Shown here: in pieces, positions 1 through 7,591 of the stretch
Layout of the letters: each line of letters begins with the position of its first letter
Position numbering within the stretch: position 1 is the stretch's first letter
Assembly: GCA_964519995.1 (NCBI GenBank)
Contig: CAZFLY010000001.1
Coordinates: forward strand, 62,001-126,000
Direction of reading: 5' to 3'
DNA: 64,000 nt
Origin: CAZFLY01 sp964519995
GTDB lineage: Bacteria > Planctomycetota > Phycisphaerae > Sedimentisphaerales > Anaerobacaceae
Made by a program: the position numbers and the translations under genes
Notes under the pieces: model-generated
The model's input: the letters and a program-made list of their open reading frames with translations, nothing else
Told to the model about the DNA's origin: nothing
Database searches by the model: none

Positions 1-246
1 TTTATCCAGGGTAAAGCCACAATGTGGGCACGTGAGGTCATGCTCCGAAGAGCTGAGTAAATCATCGTCCGTCGGCTGCACCGCCAATAAGTTGCTGAGC
101 AGTTCGTTAACAGATATCTGGCTCTTAGCGGCTATGCCCTGCTCAACGGCACAATTCTCACAGACGTGCATCTCCGTGCGTTCGCCGTCAGCAATCTCCG
201 TGAGGTGAATAGTTGCAGCTCTTTTATGACAAAACTGGCATTGCAT
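1..246 (-). CDS. McsA-like UvrB/UvrC-motif zinc protein, partial (C-terminus beyond window)
   Basis: The first 82 codons are present and the gene runs off the left edge. The N-terminus MQCQFCHKRAATIHLTEI carries one CxxC pair, a second CxxC follows (CENC), and another (CPHC) lies near the window edge. This is the four-cysteine, double zinc-finger layout of McsA-type proteins, which in Firmicutes activate the arginine kinase McsB; in other phyla they are often annotated only as UvrB/UvrC motif-containing proteins. The start is supported by AGGAGG about 8 bases upstream. The UvrB/C motif itself would lie outside the window, so the assignment rests on the zinc-finger half. Translated by eye, because the missing stop hides it from a simple ORF search. 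Confidence 0.75.
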   Translation of the reverse strand, partial: MQCQFCHKRAATIHLTEIADGERTEMHVCENCAVEQGIAAKSQISVNELLSNLLAVQPTDDDLLSSSEHDLTCPHCGFTLDK

Positions 247-301
247 GACTGCTCTGCCTCCTGTTTTTCACACACTAAAAGTTATGAATTAGCGTGACCT
301 T

Positions 302-310
302 ATTATACCA
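302..310 (-). promoter_or_regulatory. Extended -10 promoter element for the McsA-like gene
   Basis: On the minus strand the sequence reads TGGTATAAT, a consensus TATAAT with the TG extension, about 55 bases upstream of the McsA-like start codon. No convincing -35 box is visible, which is common for extended -10 promoters. Confidence 0.45.
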
Positions 311-355
311 AAGTCCCATGTAAGGTATCGTCATATTTCTCAGCTTGCTATAAAG

Positions 356-721
356 CTATTGACAGAATTTTGCCGAATAACCTGGCTCCTCAACAACCGT
401 AACAGCTTGTAGTTTCAGCCTTTTAGACAATTTGGGCTTTAGTCTCTCGTATATATATTTAGCTACGTTCTCAGCCGACGGGTTGTTCCGTCGAAAATAC
501 GCGACATTTCCTAACGGCACATCGTCAAGTTCAGCCAAAACATCATTGACCATCGCTTTTAATTGAAGGAAATCCATAACAACGCCTACACTGTTAAGCT
601 TGCCTTGGCTGACGTCCACTGTAACCAACCAACCGTGCTCATGAGCAGGTTCTTGTGATCCGTCCAGCAGCATTAGCTGATGCGATGCTTTAAAGTGACT
701 TTCAACGCTAATTGTAAACAT
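356..721 (-). CDS. 6-pyruvoyl-tetrahydropterin synthase / QueD family protein
   Basis: About 121 residues from the ATG at 721. The start MFTISVESHFKASHQL, the HEHG motif, and a later segment with PSAENVAKYIYERLKP match the T-fold family containing 6-carboxytetrahydropterin synthase (QueD, queuosine pathway) and PTPS. The histidines of ASH and HEHG would bind the catalytic zinc. The Cys that normally stands a few residues before HGH in QueD is not visible (QEPAHEHG), so the reaction may differ from classical QueD. A longer frame reaching 823 would overlap coaD and begins in a low-complexity repeat (about 726-762), so the shorter start is preferred although no good ribosome-binding site precedes it. 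Lies 55 bp downstream of coaD on the same strand. Confidence 0.75.
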   Translation of the reverse strand: MFTISVESHFKASHQLMLLDGSQEPAHEHGWLVTVDVSQGKLNSVGVVMDFLQLKAMVNDVLAELDDVPLGNVAYFRRNNPSAENVAKYIYERLKPKLSKRLKLQAVTVVEEPGYSAKFCQ

Positions 722-776
722 ATCTTGTTGATACTCGATACTTGAAACTCGATGCTCGCCGCGTGAGAGACGAGTT

Positions 777-1274
777 TTACATTTTTTCTTTCTCAAAGCG
801 GCGTAGCAATCGTTCATGGACATTCTCCGGAATCAAATTTGACAAATCTCCTCCAAGCGAGGCTATCTCGCGAATCAGGGTCGAACTGGTAAAGCCGTAC
901 TGCTCACTGGTCATAATAAAAACAGTCTCTATTCCAGCTACAGCTCTATTAGTCATAGCGAGCTGAAACTCATACTGTACATCGGTAAGACTTCGCAGTC
1001 CACGCAGGATGACATCAGCCTTTTTCTTTGCAGCATATTCAACCGTTAAGCCATCAAAGCTCTCGACGCTTACACCTGGCATATTCCTTATCAGTTCCAC
1101 TATCATTTCAACTCGCTCTTCGGGGCTGAAGAGCTGGTTCTTTACAGGGCTTCTCCCGACTGCAATGATAAGCTCATCAAAAAGCTTCATCCCACGATTT
1201 ATTACATCGAGATGCCCATTCGTAATCGGGTCAAACGAACCCGGGAAAATCGCCCTGACTGATTTATTGCCCAT
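777..1274 (-). CDS. coaD: Phosphopantetheine adenylyltransferase
   Basis: CoaD adenylates 4'-phosphopantetheine to dephospho-CoA, the fourth step of coenzyme A synthesis. The 165-residue product begins MGNKSVRAIFPGSFDPITNGHLD, with the nucleotidyltransferase signature (PGSFDPITNGH) near residues 10-20. It also has the substrate-binding LRGLRSLTDVQYE segment and the second ATP motif around TSEQYGFTSSTLIRE. Length fits the family (about 160). An upstream in-frame extension to 1343 adds 23 residues with no family similarity, so the internal ATG is chosen. Followed on the same strand by the QueD-like gene. Confidence 0.95.
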   Translation of the reverse strand: MGNKSVRAIFPGSFDPITNGHLDVINRGMKLFDELIIAVGRSPVKNQLFSPEERVEMIVELIRNMPGVSVESFDGLTVEYAAKKKADVILRGLRSLTDVQYEFQLAMTNRAVAGIETVFIMTSEQYGFTSSTLIREIASLGGDLSNLIPENVHERLLRRFEKEKM

Positions 1275-1334
1275 CGTTGTATTTAACCTTTGCTGGATAA
1301 ATGAATCTACTATTATACCGTAAGTGCGGAGAAG

Positions 1335-1500
1335 GTCAAACAATCCTGCTAAGAGGTCTATATTGGAGGATCGTTACGTACTATATAATCAGGGTCGCTT
1401 GATAGGAAGAGTTCCAAGTTGCTTGGCAAAGACTGCGTATAGCCCGGAGCCTACCTAAAATAGGTCATCGCCTCCATTGTGAGAAATCGGATTTGACTTC
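1335..1500 (+). ncRNA. Candidate structured RNA (6S-like architecture)
   Basis: The gap between coaD and the lipoprotein folds by eye into nested stems. GTCAAA (about 1335) faces TTTGAC (1492-1497). TGGAGG (near 1368) faces CCTCCA (1471-1476). An apical hairpin CCAAG-TTG-CTTGG lies near 1413-1425, and a small hairpin ACCTA-AAA-TAGGT sits on the 3' side near 1452-1465. A long closed rod with an apical loop and a small hairpin in the 3' half of a central bubble is the outline of 6S RNA. No sequence match to a known 6S RNA is claimed. The 3' end overlaps the promoter at 1493-1520, so it could also be a leader of the lipoprotein gene. The strand is not certain. Confidence 0.3.
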
Positions 1501-1520
1501 AGAATCATAGCACCTATAAT
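1493..1520 (+). promoter_or_regulatory. Sigma70-type promoter for the lipoprotein gene
   Basis: TTGACT (1493-1498) and TATAAT (1515-1520) are separated by 16 bp, about 50 bases upstream of the lipoprotein ATG. The spacing and boxes are close to consensus. Confidence 0.75.
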
Positions 1521-1571
1521 ACTTCAGAGACGAACAAAAAACTTGCGCTATGAAATCTCAAGGAGGTCAAA

Positions 1572-2258
1572 ATGAACATCAAAAAGTGTCTTTTTTATCT
1601 GCTGGCTTGCCTTTTAGGTGGCTGCGTGCCCGTGATGTCGCTGAATTCACTTTTTACCACAGAAAACCTCGTATTCGAAGAGAAGCTACTTGGCACTTGG
1701 GTAAATGACTGTAATGACCCGAAAAACACATGGCAATTCAACCGTATTGGTGAAGAAAAACCTATGTTCTTGTCACCGGCACTCGAGAAAAATCGTGACA
1801 AGGTATATAAGCTGATGGTATCTGACAACGATGGCGAAAAAGGATTGTTTATCGCATGTTTGGTGAAGCTCGATAAGAAGCTATTTTTGGACGTGTTTCC
1901 TGGTCAGTTCCCCTGCGCAGAAGAAGATATCGAGAAAAGTGAAGCGCAATTCAACACGTTCTTCTTTTGGCCGGTACACACTTTTATAAGAATTGATTCT
2001 ATCGAACCTCAATTGAAGATGCGTATCACCGATGATGACAAGTTTGAAGAACTTCTCAAGGCAGAACCTAATGCTGTCAAACATACGATAGCCGAAGATA
2101 GAATCCTTCTGACAGCATCAACTAAAGAACTGCAGACCTTCGTGCTCAAATATGCCGACAATGACAGAGTCTTCACCAGTGAGGGAGCCACCGCTCTGGT
2201 GCGCTGTCAAAACTCAACGGATATTCGTAGTTCTGAGCCGAACAAGACAAAGCCTTGA
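1572..2258 (+). CDS. Predicted lipoprotein of unknown function
   Basis: 228 residues. The N-terminus has two lysines, a hydrophobic stretch and the lipobox LLGGC with the acylated Cys at about residue 18, so the mature protein should be membrane-anchored outside the cytoplasm. The body is acidic and soluble with motifs such as LLGTWVND near the mature N-terminus, reminiscent of small beta-barrel (lipocalin-like) starts, but no family is assigned. AGGAGGTCAAA directly precedes the ATG, and a good promoter lies upstream. No neighbour suggests a role. Confidence 0.75.
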   Translation: MNIKKCLFYLLACLLGGCVPVMSLNSLFTTENLVFEEKLLGTWVNDCNDPKNTWQFNRIGEEKPMFLSPALEKNRDKVYKLMVSDNDGEKGLFIACLVKLDKKLFLDVFPGQFPCAEEDIEKSEAQFNTFFFWPVHTFIRIDSIEPQLKMRITDDDKFEELLKAEPNAVKHTIAEDRILLTASTKELQTFVLKYADNDRVFTSEGATALVRCQNSTDIRSSEPNKTKP

Positions 2259-2312
2259 GTTGGGTTATTGACTGAGAGACTGGCTAATAACAACAGTAAG
2301 CTAAAAACCTAA

Positions 2313-2405
2313 AGCTAAAAGCGCAAAACCATAGCTCAAAATTCAAAACCTGTTTAATTTTCAGTTTTAAGCTGTGGTTTTACACTTTACGTTTTACGCT
2401 TTTCG
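2313..2405. repeat. Large imperfect inverted repeat, possible terminator
   Basis: AAAACCATAGCT at about 2325-2336 pairs with AGCTGTGGTTTT at about 2370-2381, and outer arms (AAAAGCG / CGCTTTT) extend the stem. It lies between the lipoprotein stop and nadB. The composition (repeated AAAGC / TTTTACG words) resembles the other low-complexity intergenic repeats in this window. Confidence 0.5.
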
Positions 2406-2449
2406 TTTCTCTCGTCCCTGAGCTAATGCTAATTTTTTGATGTGGCATT

Positions 2450-4060
2450 ATGGTGGACAAATCAAAATTCAGACGTTATCTTGTGAATATCGATTCCACC
2501 GCAACCCCTCAGCTTTTTGCCGACTGCTTAGTAGTTGGGGCTGGCATAGCTGGTCTTCGCGCCGCGATTGAAGCGGCCCATGACTGTAATGTCATGATAG
2601 TCTGCAAAGGCAGCCTACAAGACAGCAATACCTATAAGGCCCAGGGCGGTATCGCATCAGTGCTGGAAAAGTCAGATTCTTTCGAATCACATATAGCCGA
2701 TACTCTAAATACCGGCTGTGGAATTTGTAATCAGGACATAGTCGGATTGGTTGTTCGACAGGGACCTGAACTTATTGAACAACTCCTACACTGGGGCGCC
2801 GAGTTTGACTTGACGGAAGGTCACGTCGCCACCACACTTGAAGGTGGCCACAGCCACGCCCGTGTAGCTTACGCTCACGGCGATGAAACAGGTAGAATAA
2901 TTGCAGAGACGCTAATCAGAAAAGTTACAGAAAATCAGAACATAAAAATACTGGAGAACATCTACACCATTGACTTGCTCACGGGCGACCAAGGCGAATG
3001 TGCCGGCATAATTGGAAGTGACAATCAAGGTAATCTGCAGATAATCTGGGCCTCAAACACGATCCTGGCAACCGGAGGGGCAGGCCAACTCTATCGTGAA
3101 ACCACGAATCCCGAAGGCGCAACAGGCGACGGCATTGCAATGGCTTACCGCGCAGGAGCCATCTTGAGGGACCTCGAATTCGTACAGTTTCATCCAACAA
3201 CGCTATATATCGCTGGGGCCACACGTGCGCTTATTACTGAAACACTTCGGGGCGAAGGTGCTGTGCTTGTGGACAGCAAAGGACGACGATTCATGAAAGA
3301 GTATCACGAGGCAGCCGAACTTGCACCACGCGACGTTGTAAGCAGGGCTATCCTTGAACAGATGCGAAAGACCGAATCAACGCACGTATATCTTGATGTT
3401 AGACACCTAGATAAAATATATCTGACAAAAAGATTTCCTCTCATTACTGAACTTTGTGAGAGCTTCGACATCGATGTCGGTCACGACCTTATTCCGGTCA
3501 GGCCCAGTGCACACTATATGATCGGTGGCGCCAGAGTTAATTCCGTAGCTGAAACGAGAATCAGAAACCTGTATGCCTGTGGTGAGGTTGCTTCTACGGG
3601 TTTGCACGGCGCAAACCGCTTGGGCAGTAACTCTCTACTTGAAGGATTGGTGTTTGGTAAAATCTCCGGACGGTCTGTTACACAAAATAAAAAAGACGAT
3701 ACTTTGCAGCTCAAGCACAGACAGATAGAATATCACGTTCCGCATTCAGACCGCAGCCAACTGGATACTGCCGATGTTAGAAATTCCCTCCGAGCTCTTA
3801 TGTGGCGCAACGTCGGCATCACGCGAAGTATCCAGCCACTCAAGGAGGCTCAGGAGATTATCAGCTTCTGGCAGCGATATGTAATGGACAAGGTCTTTGA
3901 TTCGCCGCAAGACTGGGAATGTCAGAATATGCTAACAGTCTGTCTTCTTATGGCCCGCTCAGCACAGATGCGGCAGGAAAGCCGTGGCGTTCACTTTAGA
4001 AACGACTTCCCGAACACCGATGACGAGCACTTCAAAGAGCATATAGAAATAGCACATTGA
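2450..4060 (+). CDS. nadB: L-aspartate oxidase
   Basis: NadB is a flavoprotein that oxidises L-aspartate to iminoaspartate, the first committed step of de novo NAD synthesis. 536 residues, usual length. The FAD-binding GAGIAG lies at residues 30-35. YKAQGGIA follows, then the active-site region around LEGGHSHARVAYAHGDETG (about 128-147), EFVQFHPT, and the family-specific HGANRLGSNSLLEGLVFG near 384-402. The C-terminal helical domain (RNVGITRS, SRGVHFR.DFP) is intact. This C-terminal pattern and the absence of an iron-sulfur partner gene favour NadB over succinate dehydrogenase or fumarate reductase. nadA and nadC are not adjacent. No clear Shine-Dalgarno precedes the ATG. Confidence 0.93.
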   Translation: MVDKSKFRRYLVNIDSTATPQLFADCLVVGAGIAGLRAAIEAAHDCNVMIVCKGSLQDSNTYKAQGGIASVLEKSDSFESHIADTLNTGCGICNQDIVGLVVRQGPELIEQLLHWGAEFDLTEGHVATTLEGGHSHARVAYAHGDETGRIIAETLIRKVTENQNIKILENIYTIDLLTGDQGECAGIIGSDNQGNLQIIWASNTILATGGAGQLYRETTNPEGATGDGIAMAYRAGAILRDLEFVQFHPTTLYIAGATRALITETLRGEGAVLVDSKGRRFMKEYHEAAELAPRDVVSRAILEQMRKTESTHVYLDVRHLDKIYLTKRFPLITELCESFDIDVGHDLIPVRPSAHYMIGGARVNSVAETRIRNLYACGEVASTGLHGANRLGSNSLLEGLVFGKISGRSVTQNKKDDTLQLKHRQIEYHVPHSDRSQLDTADVRNSLRALMWRNVGITRSIQPLKEAQEIISFWQRYVMDKVFDSPQDWECQNMLTVCLLMARSAQMRQESRGVHFRNDFPNTDDEHFKEHIEIAH

Positions 4061-4231
4061 CGAATAAGCTAAGGCACAAGCCCAAACCGGTAGTTATATC
4101 CGCCCGTTAACAAATATCCTGATCTGTGCTTTATGGCTGTACAAACCAACGTTGAAACACATCGTAGTATTGTGCCTGAAACCATTCATGCTATGCATAA
4201 TGTGTTATATATTTTATTCTTCGCAAGTATA

Positions 4232-4240
4232 TGGTATAAT
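4232..4240 (+). promoter_or_regulatory. Extended -10 promoter element upstream of rnpB
   Basis: TGGTATAAT ends at 4240, about 50 bases before the predicted 5' end of the RNase P RNA. The -35 region (TTTTAT around 4212) is weak, so this would be an extended -10 promoter. Confidence 0.5.
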
Positions 4241-4334
4241 TCTTACAGGAAGCAACGGGCAGTAATCTATCGTCAATATTAAATAATTAATTGAGAGTGG
4301 GTCGGGTGGTCGCCCCCGTCGTTTTGCTTCGCTT

Positions 4335-4367
4335 GCCCCTGCGTCTCCCGACGCAAGACGGGGCAGC
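4335..4367 (-). repeat. GACGCA palindromic repeat copy 1 (inside rnpB P3)
   Basis: Read on the minus strand, CTGCCCCGTCTTGCGTCGGG continues into AGACGCAGGGGC. It is the same core, in opposite orientation, as the copies at 4787-4822 and inside the portal gene at 41437-41472. Found by direct comparison. Confidence 0.75.
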
Positions 4368-4481
4368 GGGCAAAAGCGAAGCAGCGGGGGAGGAAAGTCC
4401 GAGCAGGAAAGGGCGTGGTGGTGGCTAACGGCCACCGAGGGCAACCTTAGGGAAAGTGCCACAGAAAAGACACAGCCGATG

Positions 4482-4556
4482 ACCCCCTTCTTGCTCCCCG
4501 CTTCCGCGGGGACAAGTTTACCCCTGCGAAGGCAGGGGCAAGAAAGCAGGGGGGCA
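4482..4556. repeat. Double hairpin insertion in rnpB P12
   Basis: Two adjacent hairpins, CCCCGCTTCCGCGGGG and CCCCTGCGAAGGCAGGGG, stand inside a longer closing stem (CTTCTTGC / GCAAGAAAG). The first hairpin shares the core CCCGCGGAAGCGGG with the REP element at 35332-35400. Confidence 0.65.
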
Positions 4557-4786
4557 CAGGTAAAGGTGAAAAGGTGCGGTAAGAGCGCACCGCAACGGCG
4601 GTGACGTCGTTGGCACGGTAAACCCCACCGCCTGCAAGACCAAGCAGCCGGCTGGCTTACGCCATAACTTGGCCCGGGTATGAACGCTTTATCGATTCGT
4701 TCAGCCGGCGGGTAGGCCGCTGGAACCAACTGGCAACAGTTGGTCAAGATAAATGACTGCCACCCCCGCTGCTTCGTTTCTGCCCG

Positions 4787-4822
4787 CCGCCCCGCCTCGC
4801 GCCGAGAGACGCGGGGGCTGGC
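4787..4822 (+). repeat. GACGCA palindromic repeat copy 2 (inside rnpB, 3' insertion)
   Basis: CCGCCCCGCCTCGCGCCGAG continues into AGACGCGGGGGCTGGC. It aligns closely with the portal-gene copy at 41437-41472 and, reversed, with 4335-4367. Confidence 0.75.
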
Positions 4823-4904
4823 GAAGCAAAACGGCGGGGGTACAGAACTCGGCTTACAGACCCACTCTCTTATTTTGTTGGGCTGGATATGTGCGGTATA
4901 AAAG

Positions 4905-5726
4905 CTACAGAGGCAGACCTATTCTGATTCTGACCGTGGCAATATCGTCACGGACGGTCATTCGGATTCTACCCTTTTTTAAGGTGATGTGACTGAACGC
5001 GACACCTTTTTCACTACTTAGTTTTTGTGCCAGTGCAAACGATTCGTTTAGCTCAAGCAAGGCGGCCTCGAATGCCTGGTTCATCAGCATTCCGGATACA
5101 GCAAGTATTTTATTCTCCTGGCCAGATTCACCACTGCTGCCGATAACGTCACTTATATCCTTTTTTAGATTCTCAGGAAACTGCTTCAATATGGCGAGTA
5201 ATTTTGCCTGCTCAGTTGCGTAAGGCTGACGGAGCAGCTCTTGTTGCAGGACGATCTCGCCGTCGAATAGAATAGCTTTTCTTGGCGGGACCACATACCG
5301 CTTGGGCTCGGTTGGCGCAATTTCGGCCTTCTCATCCATACAGAAGAAGTACCTACGTTCAGCAATCATGGTATGCTCTTCAAACGCAACAAGGTTGAAC
5401 CAAGTTTTATGCCCGGATTTGCTCTGCCCTGTCGAGGCTATTATCGTGTCACTTTGGTTAAATAGCTCAATCCCCACCATGTTGGCGTCATATCCATATT
5501 GTGGAGATCTGAACATTCCCACCAGATCAAGGGTGCTGCTTTTTTTTAGCTTTGTCTGGCGGTAGCCAGCCGAGAGCTTGTCATACGCTAACCTCTCTGG
5601 AGGAATATAGCCCAAAATTGCACAACCACATAAACCCAAAAATAACACGACTAAAAGAGATGTTCCAAACACCGATAATCGCCCGACCCAACGGTGCTTT
5701 GAGCCTTTGGTCTGTATTACTATCAT
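4905..5726 (-). CDS. Predicted lipoprotein of unknown function
   Basis: 273 residues. An N-terminal basic segment is followed by a hydrophobic stretch of about 15-20 residues and the sequence LGLCGC near residues 31-36, an approximate lipobox, so export and lipid anchoring are likely. The body contains no motif I can assign. Residues around 70-130 look like a beta-rich domain, and the C-terminal 90 residues are helical then basic (KGRIRMTVRDDIATVRIRI). It converges on rnpB, its stop lying 36 bp from the RNA 3' end. Monocistronic by spacing. Confidence 0.6.
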   Translation of the reverse strand: MIVIQTKGSKHRWVGRLSVFGTSLLVVLFLGLCGCAILGYIPPERLAYDKLSAGYRQTKLKKSSTLDLVGMFRSPQYGYDANMVGIELFNQSDTIIASTGQSKSGHKTWFNLVAFEEHTMIAERRYFFCMDEKAEIAPTEPKRYVVPPRKAILFDGEIVLQQELLRQPYATEQAKLLAILKQFPENLKKDISDVIGSSGESGQENKILAVSGMLMNQAFEAALLELNESFALAQKLSSEKGVAFSHITLKKGRIRMTVRDDIATVRIRIGLPL

Positions 5727-5802
5727 GAATATTTATCCTTCAGACAGACTTTTAATAGCCTGATTCTTAATCGGCTTATGCGGCGGGAGCCTTTATCAAT
5801 TA

Positions 5803-6807
5803 TTAGACTTGCTTCGAGTCAATCCACTTCATCATTTCGCGGAGCTGCCTACCAATAGTCTCCAATTGACTATTATAGTCCCTTTCATACAATTGCTTAA
5901 AATTCTTGAGTCCTGCCTGATATTCGCTCACCCACTCTTTGGCAAACTTGCCCGATGTAATCTCCGAGAGAATTTTTTTCATCTCAGCTCTTGTTTGCTC
6001 GGTGATAATTCTCGGCCCACGAGTTAGATCGCCATACTCGGCAGTATTAGATATGCTGTATCTCATATAGCTCAGGCCACCCTGATACATAAGGTCGACA
6101 ATAAGTTTGACCTCATGCATACACTCAAAGTACGCGATTTCCGGCTGATACCCAGCCTCGATGAGTGTCTCAAAGCCAGCCTTTATCAGCGCAGTAAGGC
6201 CACCACACAGCACACATTGCTCACCAAACAAATCTGTCTCAGTTTCCTCTTTGTATGTAGTCTCAATAATCCCTGCGCGTGCACCACCAATCCCATTTGC
6301 CCAGGCAAGGGCAATCTGCTTAGCGTCGCCGGTCGCGTCCTGATGGACAGCCACAAGGTTCGGCACACCGCCGCCTTTCTCAAACTCACTGCGGACGAGA
6401 TGTCCCGGCCCTTTAGGCGCAATCATCACAACGTTGACATCCTTCGGTGGCTCAATATACTTAAAGTGGATATTAAAACCATGACAGAAACCAATTGTCT
6501 GACCCGCAACAAGGCTTGGCTCAATCTTTTCCTTGTAAACTTTTGCCTGAATTTCATCGGGTACCGTGACAATAATCAACGCAGCGCCATCCATCGCTGT
6601 CTTGATGTCCGTTGGTTTAAAACCTTGCTCTATAGCGAGCTTGTAGTTATCAGTTCCCTCCAGCTCAGCGACCGCTACATTTATACCACTGTCGCGGAGA
6701 TTCAGGCTGTGTGCATGGCCCTGGCTGCCATAACCGATAACCGCCACCTTTTTGCCCTTCAGAGGTTCAATTGGGGCGTCTTTTTCATAGTAGATTCTTG
6801 CCGCCAT
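5803..6807 (-). CDS. ilvC: Ketol-acid reductoisomerase (class I)
   Basis: IlvC converts acetolactate or acetohydroxybutyrate to the dihydroxy acid with NADPH and Mg2+, the second common step of branched-chain amino acid synthesis. 334 residues, the size of class I enzymes. The Rossmann loop GYGSQGHAHSLNLRDSG lies near residues 25-41. CHGFNIHF contains the catalytic His (about 108). The metal ligands sit in DLFGEQ (about 192-197) and ECMHEVKLI (about 228-236), followed by YSISNTAEYGD. AAAGGAGAA precedes the ATG. It is the last gene of the ilvB-ilvN-ilvC run, with a 234-bp gap from ilvN that shows no reading frame of its own. Confidence 0.96.
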   Translation of the reverse strand: MAARIYYEKDAPIEPLKGKKVAVIGYGSQGHAHSLNLRDSGINVAVAELEGTDNYKLAIEQGFKPTDIKTAMDGAALIIVTVPDEIQAKVYKEKIEPSLVAGQTIGFCHGFNIHFKYIEPPKDVNVVMIAPKGPGHLVRSEFEKGGGVPNLVAVHQDATGDAKQIALAWANGIGGARAGIIETTYKEETETDLFGEQCVLCGGLTALIKAGFETLIEAGYQPEIAYFECMHEVKLIVDLMYQGGLSYMRYSISNTAEYGDLTRGPRIITEQTRAEMKKILSEITSGKFAKEWVSEYQAGLKNFKQLYERDYNSQLETIGRQLREMMKWIDSKQV

Positions 6808-7041
6808 GACTTCAGTTCTCCTTTCTTTGGGATTGTCAACACGTCGAGAAAACTTTACTCAACCTTTCACACGATTCCTTTACGATATAATTTTACGCTG
6901 ACAATTTATAATTGCTCTGTCTTGGATCAAAACATACAAACGCTGTCCAGCCAAAAAGGCTCTCCGGTTTCGTCATTATAGCGAAAGGCACCTGCTGGGC
7001 AAGCGATTTGCAGTTCGATGTGCCGATAACACAAATGCAAC

Positions 7042-7530
7042 TTATGGCTCAATCTTCCCCTGGCGGGGCATAGCAATGGTCCCGGTCCGGGCCATGCTCT
7101 TGATCCCGTAAGGCTTGCAGACATTGACGAAAGCCTCTATCTTCGTTTCAGGACCACTGACTTCAACCATAAGCGATTTCGGGCTAATGTCCACGACCTT
7201 GCCTCTGAACATTTCAATCATCGTAAAAATCTCTGGCCTTTTCTCCGGTGGCGCCGAAATTGCCACCAACATCAAATCCCGCGCAACTACAGGCTGGCCG
7301 GCAAAATCCTGAACCTTGACAACAGGAACTATCCTGGCTAACTGCTTGCGAACCTGCTCAACAACCCTGTCGTCGCCAACAACAACAATAGTCATTCTGC
7401 TGAGCTCAGGGTCTTCCGTTCGACCGACAACGAGCGAGTCAATGTTAAATGCCCTCGCGGCGAACATCCCCGCAACATGGGCCAAAACACCCGGCTTATT
7501 CTCAACCAATGCACTTATTATGTGTCTCAT
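7042..7530 (-). CDS. ilvN: Acetolactate synthase small (regulatory) subunit
   Basis: 162 residues. The start MRHIISALVENKPGVLAHVAGM is the canonical ACT domain entry, binding valine for feedback inhibition of the IlvB catalytic subunit. The second half (VEVSGPETKIEAFVNVCKPYGIKSMARTGTIAM) matches the C-terminal domain. An upstream frame extension to 7719 overlaps ilvB and looks nothing like the family, so the ATG at 7530 with GAGGT upstream is used. It lies 61 bp downstream of ilvB; the gap contains a 9-bp inverted repeat. Confidence 0.95.
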   Translation of the reverse strand: MRHIISALVENKPGVLAHVAGMFAARAFNIDSLVVGRTEDPELSRMTIVVVGDDRVVEQVRKQLARIVPVVKVQDFAGQPVVARDLMLVAISAPPEKRPEIFTMIEMFRGKVVDISPKSLMVEVSGPETKIEAFVNVCKPYGIKSMARTGTIAMPRQGKIEP

Positions 7531-7553
7531 TTCTCGTACCTCGATTATTAATG

Positions 7554-7583
7554 CTCGATGCTGCGCAAGTATCAAGCATCGAG
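7554..7583. repeat. Short inverted repeat between ilvB and ilvN
   Basis: CTCGATGCT (7554-7562) and AGCATCGAG (7575-7583) form a 9-bp stem with a 12-nt loop. The words ATGCTCGATGC / GTATCAAGCATCGAGT resemble the low-complexity text near 726-762. Confidence 0.6.
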
Positions 7584-7591
7584 TGACGAAT

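Larger units (their letters stand above)
4293..4869 (+). ncRNA. rnpB: RNase P RNA (class A), expanded by insertions
   Basis: Conserved blocks appear in order. P1 is GAGAGTGGGTC at 4293-4303, pairing with GACCCACTCTC at 4859-4869. GAGGAAAGTCCGAGC is at 4390-4404, GGGAAAGTGCCACAGAAA near 4451-4468, and the GGTAAAGGTGAAAAGGTGCGGTAAGAGCGCACCG region at 4559-4592. GGTAAACCCCACC is at 4618-4630, GATAAATGACTGCC at 4749-4762, and ACAGAACTCGGCTTACAGAC at 4842-4861. At about 577 nt it is far longer than the usual 350-400. The excess lies in three palindromic, GC-rich blocks: in the P3 position (4318-4386), in P12 (4482-4556) and between the P2 3' strand and the terminal ACAGAAC block (4763-4840). All core elements remain, so the RNA is probably functional. 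It processes the 5' ends of tRNA precursors. Confidence 0.97.

Noticed and set aside
4214..4747. Open frame of 177 codons opposite RNase P RNA
   Set aside because: It lies antisense to a clear rnpB, is composed of Pro/Arg/Ser/Cys from GC-rich hairpins, and has no family features.
6115..6981. 288-codon frame opposite ilvC
   Set aside because: Shadow of ilvC on the other strand; no family pattern and the coding strand is unambiguous.
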